Below are positions 35,080 to 44,344 of a stretch of 64,000 bases of DNA, piece by piece. The stretch lies in NCBI GenBank assembly GCA_039888615.1, contig JBDQQS010000007.1; one strand, 5' to 3'. The notes below the pieces were generated by a model that ran no database searches, was not told where the DNA came from, and worked only from the letters and a program-made list of their open reading frames with translations. A program made the translations under genes and the position numbers. Numbering within the stretch: the stretch's first letter is position 1; each line of letters opens with the position of its first letter. This DNA is from Flavimaribacter sp039888615 (GTDB lineage: Bacteria > Pseudomonadota > Alphaproteobacteria > Rhizobiales > Rhizobiaceae).

Positions 35080-36717
35080 GTGACTGCAAAGCAATATGAT
35101 GTGGTCGTTACCGGAGCGGGACCCGTGGGACTGGCGCTCGCAACGGAACTGACATCGCGCGGACACACCGTCTGCGTCATAGAACAGAACGAGCAGACCG
35201 GCAAAGAGACTCGCGCTAGAATCGCTGATGTGCGCACCATGGCGCATGTGCGGCGATGGGGGCTTTCCGGCCTGATGCGGTGGCGATCTCCCTTCACGAC
35301 AGACTTCCCGCGTCGCGTCCGATATGCGACCAGGCTTTTCGGCAAAGACATTTGCTTTTTCGACAATGCTTTCTGCTCGTCGCCAATTCGTGATGACCGT
35401 TTCCCGGAACGCGCGGATTTTATCCCCCAGAATTCCATTGAAGGCGTCCTGCTCGACAATCTGCTCGAGAAGTCCGTGGCCGACGTCAGATTCCGGCATC
35501 GGCTTGAGAATTTCCGGCAGGCTGAGAACAGCGGCGTCACGATTTCAGCGCGCAATCTGGATACCAATGAAGTCCTGGCTCTCGATGCGCGTTTTCTTGT
35601 AGGAACCGACGGCGCGGACAGTACAGTGCGCAAGAGACTCGGCGTCCAGATGACCGGGGCGAGTTCAATTGTCTCATTTACCACCCTGTTCCTGCGCATT
35701 CCCGGACTGAACAATGGCCTCGACGACAGGCAGGCGCTGTTTCACTTGCTCGTCAACCCGGACGCCCCGTGCATCATGGGCCCTATGGACACCAATGACG
35801 CCTGGTTCTGGGGCATGTCAGTCCCCGAAGAAAAGGCAATCGACGACGAGGCTATGCTGGACCTTGTCGGGAAATCGATAGGGCGCGACTACTCTGTCGA
35901 AATTCTGGAACGCGACGACTGGGCCGTTCACGAATTGCTGGCCGAACGCTACAGCGTTGGCGATGTCTTTCTCGCGGGAGACGCCTGTCACCAGCATGCG
36001 CCGTTCGGCGGCCACAAAATGAATCTCGGCATCGGCGACGCCGTCGATCTCGGATGGAAAATTTCAGGCGTGCTCGAAGGATGGGCGAACAGAACGCTTC
36101 TTGACAGTTACGAGACCGAACGAAAGCCGTTGCATCAAAAGGTGCTCGAAACCTCGACCGAACATGTCGGCGCGCTGAGCGAACGGTTCCTGTCGCCAGA
36201 TCTCGAAGAAGACACGCAGGAAGGCGCGTCACGGCGCCGTGAGACTGCTGAAGCCGTGAGACAGTTGAAAACGCCAGAATTCTACTCGCTTGGCGTTGTT
36301 CTCGGCTATCGCTATGAATCGCCTGTGATACTTTCCGAGAAGGGTGACAAACCGCCTGCCTTCTCAGTAACCCAATACAGACCATCAACTTGCCCCGGGT
36401 CTTTGGCGCCCCATGAGTGGTTGTCAGATGGATCGTCGCTCTACGATCATTTCGGCAAGGGGTTCACGCTCCTGCGACTGGACCAGCCCCTGGAGGAACA
36501 GGAGCAACATCTGATGGAAGCGGCAAGGGACGTCGGCATGCCCCTCACCATTTATGCACCCGAAAGTCTGAGCGTCAGCGTGCTCTACCGGACGCGATAC
36601 GCGCTCGTCCGTCCGGACCAGCACATCGCCTGGCGGGGCGAATCCATACAATCGCCGGAAGCGCTGATCGACGGCGCGCGCGGGGCTCGAACCATACCGC
36701 ACCGAATAGCCGTGTAG
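35080..36717 (+). CDS. FAD-dependent aromatic-ring monooxygenase (FAD_binding_3, PheA/TfdB type)
   Basis: 545-residue class A flavoprotein hydroxylase. The FAD dinucleotide fold is VTGAGPVGLALATEL (about 9-24), and the ribityl-binding GD motif is FLAGDACHQHAPFGG (about 305). The C-terminal thioredoxin-like region is present but short. The family hydroxylates phenols and related aromatics using NAD(P)H. The start is GTG at 35080 with AAGG eight bases before. It is followed after 136 bases by a reductase on the same strand; the substrate cannot be read. Confidence 0.87.
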   Translation: MTAKQYDVVVTGAGPVGLALATELTSRGHTVCVIEQNEQTGKETRARIADVRTMAHVRRWGLSGLMRWRSPFTTDFPRRVRYATRLFGKDICFFDNAFCSSPIRDDRFPERADFIPQNSIEGVLLDNLLEKSVADVRFRHRLENFRQAENSGVTISARNLDTNEVLALDARFLVGTDGADSTVRKRLGVQMTGASSIVSFTTLFLRIPGLNNGLDDRQALFHLLVNPDAPCIMGPMDTNDAWFWGMSVPEEKAIDDEAMLDLVGKSIGRDYSVEILERDDWAVHELLAERYSVGDVFLAGDACHQHAPFGGHKMNLGIGDAVDLGWKISGVLEGWANRTLLDSYETERKPLHQKVLETSTEHVGALSERFLSPDLEEDTQEGASRRRETAEAVRQLKTPEFYSLGVVLGYRYESPVILSEKGDKPPAFSVTQYRPSTCPGSLAPHEWLSDGSSLYDHFGKGFTLLRLDQPLEEQEQHLMEAARDVGMPLTIYAPESLSVSVLYRTRYALVRPDQHIAWRGESIQSPEALIDGARGARTIPHRIAV

Positions 36718-36853
36718 TTTCGATGGAGTGACCATAACGCCTTACGTCGCACCCTGGCGCCGCCAATTCTGCGTAAGACCCTAAAAGACAAGTGCAAATT
36801 CTCCAAGGCAACCTATATTGAAAGTCGTGGGCACTCGTTGAGCGGAGATCTTC

Positions 36854-37918
36854 ATGACTCAGGACGCATCGCGCCCGGTTCTGGTAACCGGCGCCACCGG
36901 TTACCTGGCCGGCTGGATAGTCAGACGCCTGCTTGAAGAAGGCTTTACGGTCCACGCCGCCGTTCGCGACCCGGACAACGAGGCAAAGACCAGCCATTTG
37001 AAAGCGATGGAAGCGGATCTGCCTGGCGCACTGGTTTTGTTCAAGGCGGATCTCCTCGAGGAAGGCAGTTACGGTCCCGCGATGGACAATTGCCACATTG
37101 TCTTCCACACTGCATCACCCTTCACTCTTGACGTAAAAGACCCGCAGCGCGATCTCGTTGACCCCGCAGTCAAGGGCACGAATAACGTCCTTCAGACAGC
37201 CAATCGCACAGAATCGGTCGAACGGGTCGTGCTGACCAGTTCCTGCGCCGCAATATACGGAGACAACGCCGATGTCGCCAAAGCCCCGGGAGGCGTTCTG
37301 ACGGAGGCAGTCTGGAACCGGTCCTCTTCCCTGGATCACCAGAGCTACTCATTCTCGAAAGTGGAGGCCGAAACGGCCGCGTGGAAAATCGCCGAAGCGC
37401 AGGATCGCTGGCGGCTTGTCACGATCAATCCGGCGCTCATCGTCGGCCCCGGAACAGCAGACACGCAGACTTCCGAGTCCTTCAACCTGATGCGGCAATT
37501 GGGAGGCGGAACGATGAAGGCTGGCGCTCCTGGCTATGAGATCGGACTTGTGGATGTGCGCGATGTCGCCGAGGCCCATCTGAAAGGCGCGTTGCTGCCC
37601 GAGGCTGAAGGCCGTCATATTGTCTATGCGGACCATCACAGCCTGCTGGAGCTCGCCAAAATGCTGCGTGAAGAATTCGGCGATGGCTGGCCTTTCCCGA
37701 CCCGGGAACTGCCGAAATGGCTGGTCTGGCTTTTGGGCCCGATAACCAACAAGGCCATCACCCGCAAGATGGTGGCGCTGAATATGGGTTATCCATGGCG
37801 TGCGGACAACAGCAAGTCAAAGGAGGCGCTTGGCATGAAATACCGTTCGATAAGGTCTTCAGTCACCGACATGTTTCGACAGATGATCGAAACTGGAGCA
37901 GTCAAGAAGGGGGATTGA
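36854..37918 (+). CDS. NAD-dependent epimerase/dehydratase, dihydroflavonol-4-reductase-like
   Basis: 354-residue extended SDR. The NADP motif is VTGATGYLAGWIV (10-23), the catalytic Tyr-Lys pair is Y165-SFS-K169, and LTSSCAAIYG holds the serine. These features match bacterial DFR/cinnamoyl-CoA reductase/carbonyl reductase relatives. It follows the ring monooxygenase on the same strand and may reduce an aldehyde or ketone derived from its product; the substrate is unknown. Confidence 0.86.
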   Translation: MTQDASRPVLVTGATGYLAGWIVRRLLEEGFTVHAAVRDPDNEAKTSHLKAMEADLPGALVLFKADLLEEGSYGPAMDNCHIVFHTASPFTLDVKDPQRDLVDPAVKGTNNVLQTANRTESVERVVLTSSCAAIYGDNADVAKAPGGVLTEAVWNRSSSLDHQSYSFSKVEAETAAWKIAEAQDRWRLVTINPALIVGPGTADTQTSESFNLMRQLGGGTMKAGAPGYEIGLVDVRDVAEAHLKGALLPEAEGRHIVYADHHSLLELAKMLREEFGDGWPFPTRELPKWLVWLLGPITNKAITRKMVALNMGYPWRADNSKSKEALGMKYRSIRSSVTDMFRQMIETGAVKKGD

Positions 37919-37991
37919 ACCTTTCCTATCGCGCAGGCATATGTTGCCATGGTTCTGAGGCCGACAGGCAAACGGAAGGGTCGACTGGAGG

Positions 37992-39866
37992 ATGTCTGAC
38001 CGGAAAGACAATGCGCTGGCAAATCCCGATTCCGGCGTAAAACGCGGCAAGGCGGCGCGACGGAAAGATCAGTGGGACGGCCGGCTCTCGATCACCGTGA
38101 CGCTGGCGAGCGCAATCAGCGTGCTTGTTCTGATTTCCGTCGGCAGCGTGCTTTTTGTCGGCGTGTGGCTGGCGCAAAGAAACACGATCGATCTGCTGAG
38201 CGCCAATGTGAACCAGAACATCGCCTATTCCGTCAATCGCGTTCGCGACCATTTGCGGCCAGCCGAATATCAGGCCGAATTCATCGCCAACCAGATCGTG
38301 CGCGGCGATGTCGATCCGCACGATGTCGACACGTTCGGGACTTTGCTGACCGGCGCCCTTGCAGCGACGCCGCAAATCAACGCGATCTCCTACGTGGACG
38401 CCGATTTCCAGTCAATCCAGGCGCAACGACTGCCAGACGCCAGCGTCAATATCCGGACGGGGGATGTCTCGGACGACCAGCAAATACGTGAAGGTTGGAA
38501 CAAGTTTACCAACAAACCGCAATGGTCTCCGCCAATCTATCGGGAAGGACCGGATAGCACCTTCATCAACATGGCCTACCCCGTGCACCGTGACGGAAAA
38601 CTCGTCGGCGTGGTGGCGGCCGCCGTTTCCATTCCCGAACTCTCGTCCTTCGTTCAGTCCACGGACACGGGCGATCCCACGCAGCGCTTCATTCTTTACG
38701 GGCGCGACCACGTGCTCGCGCATCCCGATCTGCTTGGCCCCTATCCCGGCCGAACGGTGGACAACCCGCTGCCCCCAGTGGAAAATTTCAGCGACAATAT
38801 CCTTGGCTCCATCTGGAGAGACGTCGACCGCTATGAACTTGAGCTGGCGCTCGCAGAAGGCAATCAGGGCCACGCGCTTGATATCGGCGGCGATCAATAT
38901 GTCTACGTCTATCAAACGCTCGACGGTTACGGCGACGAACCTCTGCTCGTCGGCGCTTACGTCAATACGTCCGACAGGGGAGACGAGATTCGCCGGTTGA
39001 TCATCTCCGGCTATGTCGGCGTCGGCGCGCTGCTGATCGCACTGATCGCCGCCGTATTGCTGGGCCGTCGCATCGCCAGACCGATTGTCAATTTCTCGCA
39101 TGCCGCAGGCCGCATTCGAGATCTGGAAATCAATCAGATCAGCGACCTGCCAGGCAGCATTTTCAGGGAGATCGACAACCAGTCGAAAGCCTTCAACGCC
39201 ATGCTGCATGCGCTGCGCTGGTTCGAGCTTTACGTTCCGCGCAAGATCGTGGAACGATTGATCAAGCGCGACGAAGCCGGGGCAACCGCAACCACGGAGC
39301 AGGAAATAACGGTTCTCTTCACCGACATCGCCGGGTTCTCGACTGCTTCGCAAGACATGACGGCGCCCGAAGTGGCTGCGCTGGTCAATCGTCACTTTGA
39401 AATTCTCGGAGCATGCATCGACGCCGAAGAAGGCACCATCGACAAATATATGGGCGATTCGGTAATGGCCTTTTGGGGCGCGCCCGATCCGCAGCCGGAT
39501 TCCGCCCGGCGGGCCTGCCGCGCCGCGCTCGCCATGGCAGAGGCGGTGAAGAAGGAGAACGATGAACGCAGACGCCGCAACGAGACGCCGGTGCGTATAC
39601 GCATCGGCATCCATACCGGCAACGCGACCGTCGGGAATATCGGAGCGCCGGGCCGGATAAATTACACGATTATCGGAGACACGGTGAATATCGGCCAGCG
39701 GCTGGAGCAGCTGGGCAAGGTTGTCTATCCGCCGGACACCGAAGTCGCGATCCTGATCAGCGGATCAACCGCTGCGACGCTTGGACCGGAATTCGAGACG
39801 ATCGCCGCCGGAGCCCATACTCTGAAAGGCAGAACCGGCGATTTCGAGGTTTTCAGATTGATATGA
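37992..39866 (+). CDS. Membrane adenylate/guanylate cyclase with Cache-like sensor and HAMP
   Basis: 624 residues: basic N terminus, transmembrane helix (about 32-58), a periplasmic sensor of ~270 residues of dCache type (ending GDQYVYVYQTLDGYGDEPLLVGAY), second helix (about 335-357), HAMP-like linker and a class III cyclase (about 430-600). Metal aspartates occur in VLFTDIAGFS and KYMGDSVMAFWG; the nucleotide residues are in NYTIIGDTVNIGQRLE. It should convert an external signal into a cyclic nucleotide. It ends 3 bases from the convergent nucleoside hydrolase. Confidence 0.88.
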   Translation: MSDRKDNALANPDSGVKRGKAARRKDQWDGRLSITVTLASAISVLVLISVGSVLFVGVWLAQRNTIDLLSANVNQNIAYSVNRVRDHLRPAEYQAEFIANQIVRGDVDPHDVDTFGTLLTGALAATPQINAISYVDADFQSIQAQRLPDASVNIRTGDVSDDQQIREGWNKFTNKPQWSPPIYREGPDSTFINMAYPVHRDGKLVGVVAAAVSIPELSSFVQSTDTGDPTQRFILYGRDHVLAHPDLLGPYPGRTVDNPLPPVENFSDNILGSIWRDVDRYELELALAEGNQGHALDIGGDQYVYVYQTLDGYGDEPLLVGAYVNTSDRGDEIRRLIISGYVGVGALLIALIAAVLLGRRIARPIVNFSHAAGRIRDLEINQISDLPGSIFREIDNQSKAFNAMLHALRWFELYVPRKIVERLIKRDEAGATATTEQEITVLFTDIAGFSTASQDMTAPEVAALVNRHFEILGACIDAEEGTIDKYMGDSVMAFWGAPDPQPDSARRACRAALAMAEAVKKENDERRRRNETPVRIRIGIHTGNATVGNIGAPGRINYTIIGDTVNIGQRLEQLGKVVYPPDTEVAILISGSTAATLGPEFETIAAGAHTLKGRTGDFEVFRLI

Positions 39867-39869
39867 GCG

Positions 39870-40811
39870 TCACGGCAGATTGCCGAGGCATTTCAGGAGA
39901 AGCGCGTAGTAGGCGTCGGCGTCACCATTGCGGACATAAAAGACGTTTCTCCCGCGATCTGTGATTTGCCACCAGTCGGCGACAGTCATGCCGCGGGTGA
40001 GTTCGCTGCCGGTTTCGACGGTTACGTTGATCTGGCGTCCTTCGAACATATCCGGCTGCAGCATGAAGGCCGGCACGCAAGGGCCGTGCAGCGGTGCGCC
40101 TTCCCAGCTATACTTGTTCAGATCGAAGCTTTCGGAGAACTCCAGCATTTCAGCGGTGGCGACGCCGCACCGATTGCCGAGCCCGCGCATGGCCGCAAGC
40201 CGTTCGGGCGTCGACAGCATCTGGTGGGTCACGTCCAGCGGCAGCATGGTCATCGGAATGCCGGCGCTCAGCACGATATCGGCCGCTTCCGGATCAACAT
40301 AAACGTTGAACTCCGCAGACGGGGTGATGTTGCCGACCTCGAAATAGGCGCCGGCCATCGCGACGATATCGCGGATGCGCGGTGCAATGTCGGGAGCCTG
40401 GACAAGCGCCATGGCCAAATTGGTCAGTGGCGAGAGACCGCAGATCGTCACCTCGCCGGCCGGCTGTTCCCGCAATGTGCGGATGATGAAGTCGACGCCA
40501 TGACCGGGGGCGATCTGCGTCACCGGCTCCGGCAGGACGGGACCGTCGAGCCCAGTCGGTCCGTGAACATGTTCGGCGGTGACGAGGTCGCGCATCATCG
40601 GGCGCGGACACCCGGCGTAAACAGGAATATCCGTGCGGCCGGCAAGTTCCAGAAGCTTGAGACAGTTCGTCGTCGTGTAGCCGAGATCGATATTCCCGGC
40701 GGTCGCCACCATGCCGAGCACGTCAAAGGTTTCAGGCGCGCCGAGAATCATCAAAATGGCGGCCGCCTGGTCCTGCCCCGGATCTGTCAGGATGATGAGT
40801 TTGCGTTTCAT
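39870..40811 (-). CDS. Nucleoside hydrolase (IunH-like) with altered calcium ligand
   Basis: 313-residue IU-nucleoside hydrolase fold. The N-terminal calcium cluster normally reads DPGxDDA; here it is D10-PGQ-D14-Q15, so the calcium ligand Asp15 is glutamine (codon CAG). Other elements are present: AGNIDL, FNVYVDPEAAD and the late LDVTH. The family splits nucleosides into base and ribose. It is the last gene of the BMP-type nucleoside importer operon, 13 bases after the permease. Either the enzyme tolerates Gln at this site or it has altered activity. Confidence 0.85.
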   Translation of the reverse strand: MKRKLIILTDPGQDQAAAILMILGAPETFDVLGMVATAGNIDLGYTTTNCLKLLELAGRTDIPVYAGCPRPMMRDLVTAEHVHGPTGLDGPVLPEPVTQIAPGHGVDFIIRTLREQPAGEVTICGLSPLTNLAMALVQAPDIAPRIRDIVAMAGAYFEVGNITPSAEFNVYVDPEAADIVLSAGIPMTMLPLDVTHQMLSTPERLAAMRGLGNRCGVATAEMLEFSESFDLNKYSWEGAPLHGPCVPAFMLQPDMFEGRQINVTVETGSELTRGMTVADWWQITDRGRNVFYVRNGDADAYYALLLKCLGNLP

Positions 40812-40824
40812 CCCGCCGCCTTTC

Positions 40825-41718
40825 TCAATTGTCGCGCAATTCGCCGAAACCGGAGATGGCCTTGGCGCCGCCGCGCAGGCGGGCGCTCATCCAGATGCCG
40901 ATAACGGTCGCGATATAGGGCAGACCCAAAAGCAGGTCGTGCGGCACTCGGTCTCCGAAGACGAGCTGCGCCCTTATGCCCAGCGCGCCGACAATCGCGA
41001 AGAACATGGCGGCGAGCGCCGCGCCGACCGGATGACCCGCGCCGAATATGACGGCGGCGAAAGCCATGAAACCGCGACCGGCGGTCATGTTCTGCGAGAA
41101 GAACTGCAAACTGCCGGCGGCCAGTTCCGCCCCGCCGAGAGCGCACAGGGCGCCGCCTATGACCAGTGCGACAAGCCGGATCCGCGACGGTTCGATGCCG
41201 ACGCTTCTCGCCGCGTAAGGGTGCTCGCCTGCAGCCGCCAGCCGCAACCCGAAACGCGTGCGGCGAAGCAGAACCCAGAACGCAAGAACGAAGAAAGGCA
41301 TCAGCAGAACCAGGATCGAGAGATTGCCGAAGGAGCCAAAGAGAGGCCCGATGCGCGGCAACCCGAACGGCGCGCTGACGGCCGCCTGGCTGCCGAAAAT
41401 CGATTCGATCGCAAGCGTCGTGCCGCCGAGACCAAGCCCTGTCAGACCAAGGCCGGCGATGATCTGGTTCGCCTTGAGCTTTTCCACCACGAACCAGAAC
41501 AGAACCGAGGCGATCATGCATACACCAACGGCGATGAGCAACGCCAACACGATCGATTGCGTGAACACGACGCCAAGGATCGTGGCGCAAGCGCCGGCGA
41601 TCATCAGCCCTTCCAGACCCAGATGCCAGATGCCGGCGCGCTGCGCGATCACGCCGGCGAGCGTCACGTAAACGAGCGGCGTGCCGGACCGCAGGATGGC
41701 GATGATGATGTCATCCAT
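40825..41718 (-). CDS. BMP-type nucleoside ABC transporter permease 2
   Basis: 297-residue permease (BPD_transp_2) with about eight membrane helices and the family motif GIWHLGLEGLMIAGA near the N terminus, which matches the NupC/YufQ-type subunit. It overlaps the first permease by eight bases. With the other permease it forms the heterodimeric channel for nucleoside uptake. Confidence 0.88.
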   Translation of the reverse strand: MDDIIIAILRSGTPLVYVTLAGVIAQRAGIWHLGLEGLMIAGACATILGVVFTQSIVLALLIAVGVCMIASVLFWFVVEKLKANQIIAGLGLTGLGLGGTTLAIESIFGSQAAVSAPFGLPRIGPLFGSFGNLSILVLLMPFFVLAFWVLLRRTRFGLRLAAAGEHPYAARSVGIEPSRIRLVALVIGGALCALGGAELAAGSLQFFSQNMTAGRGFMAFAAVIFGAGHPVGAALAAMFFAIVGALGIRAQLVFGDRVPHDLLLGLPYIATVIGIWMSARLRGGAKAISGFGELRDN

Positions 41719-42751
41719 TGGCTCTGCTCCTGAAGCGCATGATGCGGTCGATCAATTGCGAGCGCGCGGTGATGAAAAGGGCGATCGCCGCATTGATGAT
41801 GTCGATCGCCGAGGACGGCAGTCCGGCGATGACGGGAAGGTAGAGCGCGGCGGAAGCGAGGCCGCCGAAGAACAGCGCTGCAACGGCGCTTCCCAGGATC
41901 GAGAGATTGGCGACCAGCGCGATCAGGATGGCGGTGAAGCCATGGGCCGGAAGAAAGCCGGATGCAAGCCTGCCATTCGGCCCCATCAGTTCGATGGTTC
42001 CTGCAAGGCCGGCCAGCGCGCCGCTGATGAGGAAGCTGGCGAGCCCCACCTTCCACAGCTTCGCGCCCTGCCAGGTGACCATGGTCGGGTTGCGCCCGGC
42101 CAGACCCGACATCATGCCGAACGACGTGCGGTTTACCAGAAGCCACATCGACAGGCCGACCATGACGGCGATCGAGATGATCAGCGGCGACACGCCCAGA
42201 GAATTGCTGATGCGATAGGCGGCTTCGAGGGGACGGCTGGACGCCTGCTGTCCCGATCCGGACTGGTCCTTGAGCGGTCCAGACGTGACATAGATGAGCA
42301 GCAGACCGGCAAGGAAGTTGCCCATCAGCGTGGTGATCACCTCGTCCGCGCCCGAACGCAATCTCAGGAGACCGGGCCACAGCGCCCACAGGGCCCCGCC
42401 GATCATGCCCGCCAGGAAACACAGGGGAATGACGATGAAAGCCGGCGCGCCGCTTGTCCATTCAGCGACGAATGCGGCGCAGATCGCCCCCACATAGAAC
42501 TGACCCTGCGCGCCGATATTGAAATAGCCCGCACGGAACGAGATGGCGACGCCAACCGCAGTGATGAACAGCGGCAATCCCCAGCGCAGCGCGTGATTGA
42601 GCGCGCCATTGCGCAGGAACGCCCCGTCGAGAATCGCGCTGAACATGAGCTCTGCGGAGAAGCCGGCGATCGAGAAGATCACGGCGCAGAGGACAAGCGC
42701 GACGACGATGAATACCAGCGCGCGGGCGATGGAGACGAGACTATCGCTCAT
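41711..42751 (-). CDS. BMP-type nucleoside ABC transporter permease 1
   Basis: 346-residue permease of the NupB/YufP type with eight to ten helices; the motif FRAGYFNIGAQGQFYVGAI and the GADEVITTLMGNF segment are typical. It overlaps the ATPase gene by 11 bases and the downstream permease by eight, indicating translational coupling within the operon. Confidence 0.88.
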   Translation of the reverse strand: MSDSLVSIARALVFIVVALVLCAVIFSIAGFSAELMFSAILDGAFLRNGALNHALRWGLPLFITAVGVAISFRAGYFNIGAQGQFYVGAICAAFVAEWTSGAPAFIVIPLCFLAGMIGGALWALWPGLLRLRSGADEVITTLMGNFLAGLLLIYVTSGPLKDQSGSGQQASSRPLEAAYRISNSLGVSPLIISIAVMVGLSMWLLVNRTSFGMMSGLAGRNPTMVTWQGAKLWKVGLASFLISGALAGLAGTIELMGPNGRLASGFLPAHGFTAILIALVANLSILGSAVAALFFGGLASAALYLPVIAGLPSSAIDIINAAIALFITARSQLIDRIMRFRSRANG

Positions 42752-44312
42752 GGGTCACCCCCGTCATGGCGGCTCCGATGCGTGCAATATCGTAGGGAGG
42801 TTCGAAGGTTCCGGCGATACGCCCGGAGAGCATCACGACGACGCGGTCGCAGATGTCCATGATTTCGTCAAGGTCGGACGAGATCAGCAATATGCCGCAA
42901 TTGCGGCGCCGCGCCTTGTCGAGGGCGTCCCAGACGAAGGCGGTCGCACCGATATCCAGTCCGCGCGTCGGCTGCGCGGCGATGATGAGCCGCGCGTGCT
43001 CGTCCATCTCCCGCGACAGGATGACCTTCTGGGCGTTGCCGCCGGAGAGGCTTCCTGCGCGCTGGGCGACGGTCGCGTAGCGCACGTCCCAGGCGTCGAG
43101 GGCTGATTTGCATTCCGAACGCAACGCGGACGGCCTGATCCACGAAAGCAGCGAACCCTGCAGCAATTTCCGGGCGGACCAGTTTTCCCACAGTGAACTC
43201 GTCAGGCTCAATCCCTCGACATTGCGTTCAAAGGGAATGACCCGCAATCCCGCGATCCGGCGGCCCTGCAACGGCATGGTCGTGACCTGCCTTCCGTCAA
43301 GCGCGATGGTTCCGCTCTGAACATCGGCAAGGGCGGAAAGCGCGCGAACCAGCGTGCGCTGACCATTGCCTTCAACGCCGGCGACGCCGACGATCTCGCC
43401 CGGTCGAATGCCGAGGCTGACATCGATGAGCGGCGGTCCGTCGCCGTCCGGCGCGGAAGAGACCGACTTCATGTCGAGGATCGGCGCCGCCGCGCCATCC
43501 TGTTCGGAGACGCCGACATGAGTGTGCAGCGACGCCGCGGAACCGGTCAGCGCCGCGCGGTCGTCCTCGTCGAGGGGCCGGGCGGAAGGACCTATGATCA
43601 ACTCGGAAAGCTTGTCCGCGTCGATGCCCGAACAGGCGACGGGACCTTCCACCAGCTTGCCGCCGCGCAGGACGGAAACCGTATCGGCGATCGCCAGCAC
43701 CTCGCGAATTTTGTGCAGGATGAGAATAATGGTGACGCCGGCGTTCTTGAGATGCCTGATCCGTTCAAAGAGTTTTTCCGTTCCCTCGGGCGACAGCACG
43801 GCCGTTGGTTCGTCCAGGATCAGCAGTTTTGCGTCGGTGACGAGCGCGCGGGCGATCTCCACGCTCTGCTGGCTTTCGACAGGCAGGTCGCGAATCCGCT
43901 GCCCGGCTTTCACATTGATGTTGAGGGCGTCAAGATGAGCCTGCCAGCGCCGCTCGAGCTGGCTGCGGGAATAGAGCTTCCCGCCGGCGCCGCCGAACTG
44001 CATGGCTTCGGCGACGGTAAAGGACGGCGGCAGCGCGAAACTCTGATGCACGAGTTCCACGCCTGCTCGCCTGGCGTCGTTGACGCTGCCTTTCGGCATG
44101 TCGCGCCCGGAAATCCGGACGCTGCCCGCGTCTGGATCGATGAGACCCGCGATGACGCGGGCGAAGGTGGTCTTGCCGGCGCCATTCTGGCCGACAACCG
44201 CATGGATCGCTCCGCTGGCGAAGGAGACCGAAACATTCGACAAGGCCACGACGTCGCCGAAACGAACGGTGACGTCGTGGCAGTCAAGAACGGGAGGCGT
44301 CGTTTCGCTCAT
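42741..44312 (-). CDS. BMP-type nucleoside ABC transporter, double ATP-binding protein
   Basis: 523-residue protein with two ABC domains, as in NupA/RbsA-like importers. The first has an intact Walker A (GQNGAGKTT, about 38) and Walker B LILDEPTAVLSP. The second has a degenerate Walker A (EGNGQRTL, no lysine) but an intact LSGGNAQKV signature, which is usual for the C-terminal half in this family. Sugar or nucleoside uptake is expected; the partners are the binding protein and two permeases around it. Confidence 0.9.
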   Translation of the reverse strand: MSETTPPVLDCHDVTVRFGDVVALSNVSVSFASGAIHAVVGQNGAGKTTFARVIAGLIDPDAGSVRISGRDMPKGSVNDARRAGVELVHQSFALPPSFTVAEAMQFGGAGGKLYSRSQLERRWQAHLDALNINVKAGQRIRDLPVESQQSVEIARALVTDAKLLILDEPTAVLSPEGTEKLFERIRHLKNAGVTIILILHKIREVLAIADTVSVLRGGKLVEGPVACSGIDADKLSELIIGPSARPLDEDDRAALTGSAASLHTHVGVSEQDGAAAPILDMKSVSSAPDGDGPPLIDVSLGIRPGEIVGVAGVEGNGQRTLVRALSALADVQSGTIALDGRQVTTMPLQGRRIAGLRVIPFERNVEGLSLTSSLWENWSARKLLQGSLLSWIRPSALRSECKSALDAWDVRYATVAQRAGSLSGGNAQKVILSREMDEHARLIIAAQPTRGLDIGATAFVWDALDKARRRNCGILLISSDLDEIMDICDRVVVMLSGRIAGTFEPPYDIARIGAAMTGVTHER

Positions 44313-44344
44313 TTGCCGTTATCCGCGGATTAAAGCCGTTCTCC

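Noticed and set aside
41681..42862. 393-residue plus-strand frame inside the nucleoside importer genes
   Set aside because: Antisense to two permease genes with clear membrane topology; its product is a low-complexity R/D/E/Q-rich sequence typical of antisense frames in GC-rich DNA.
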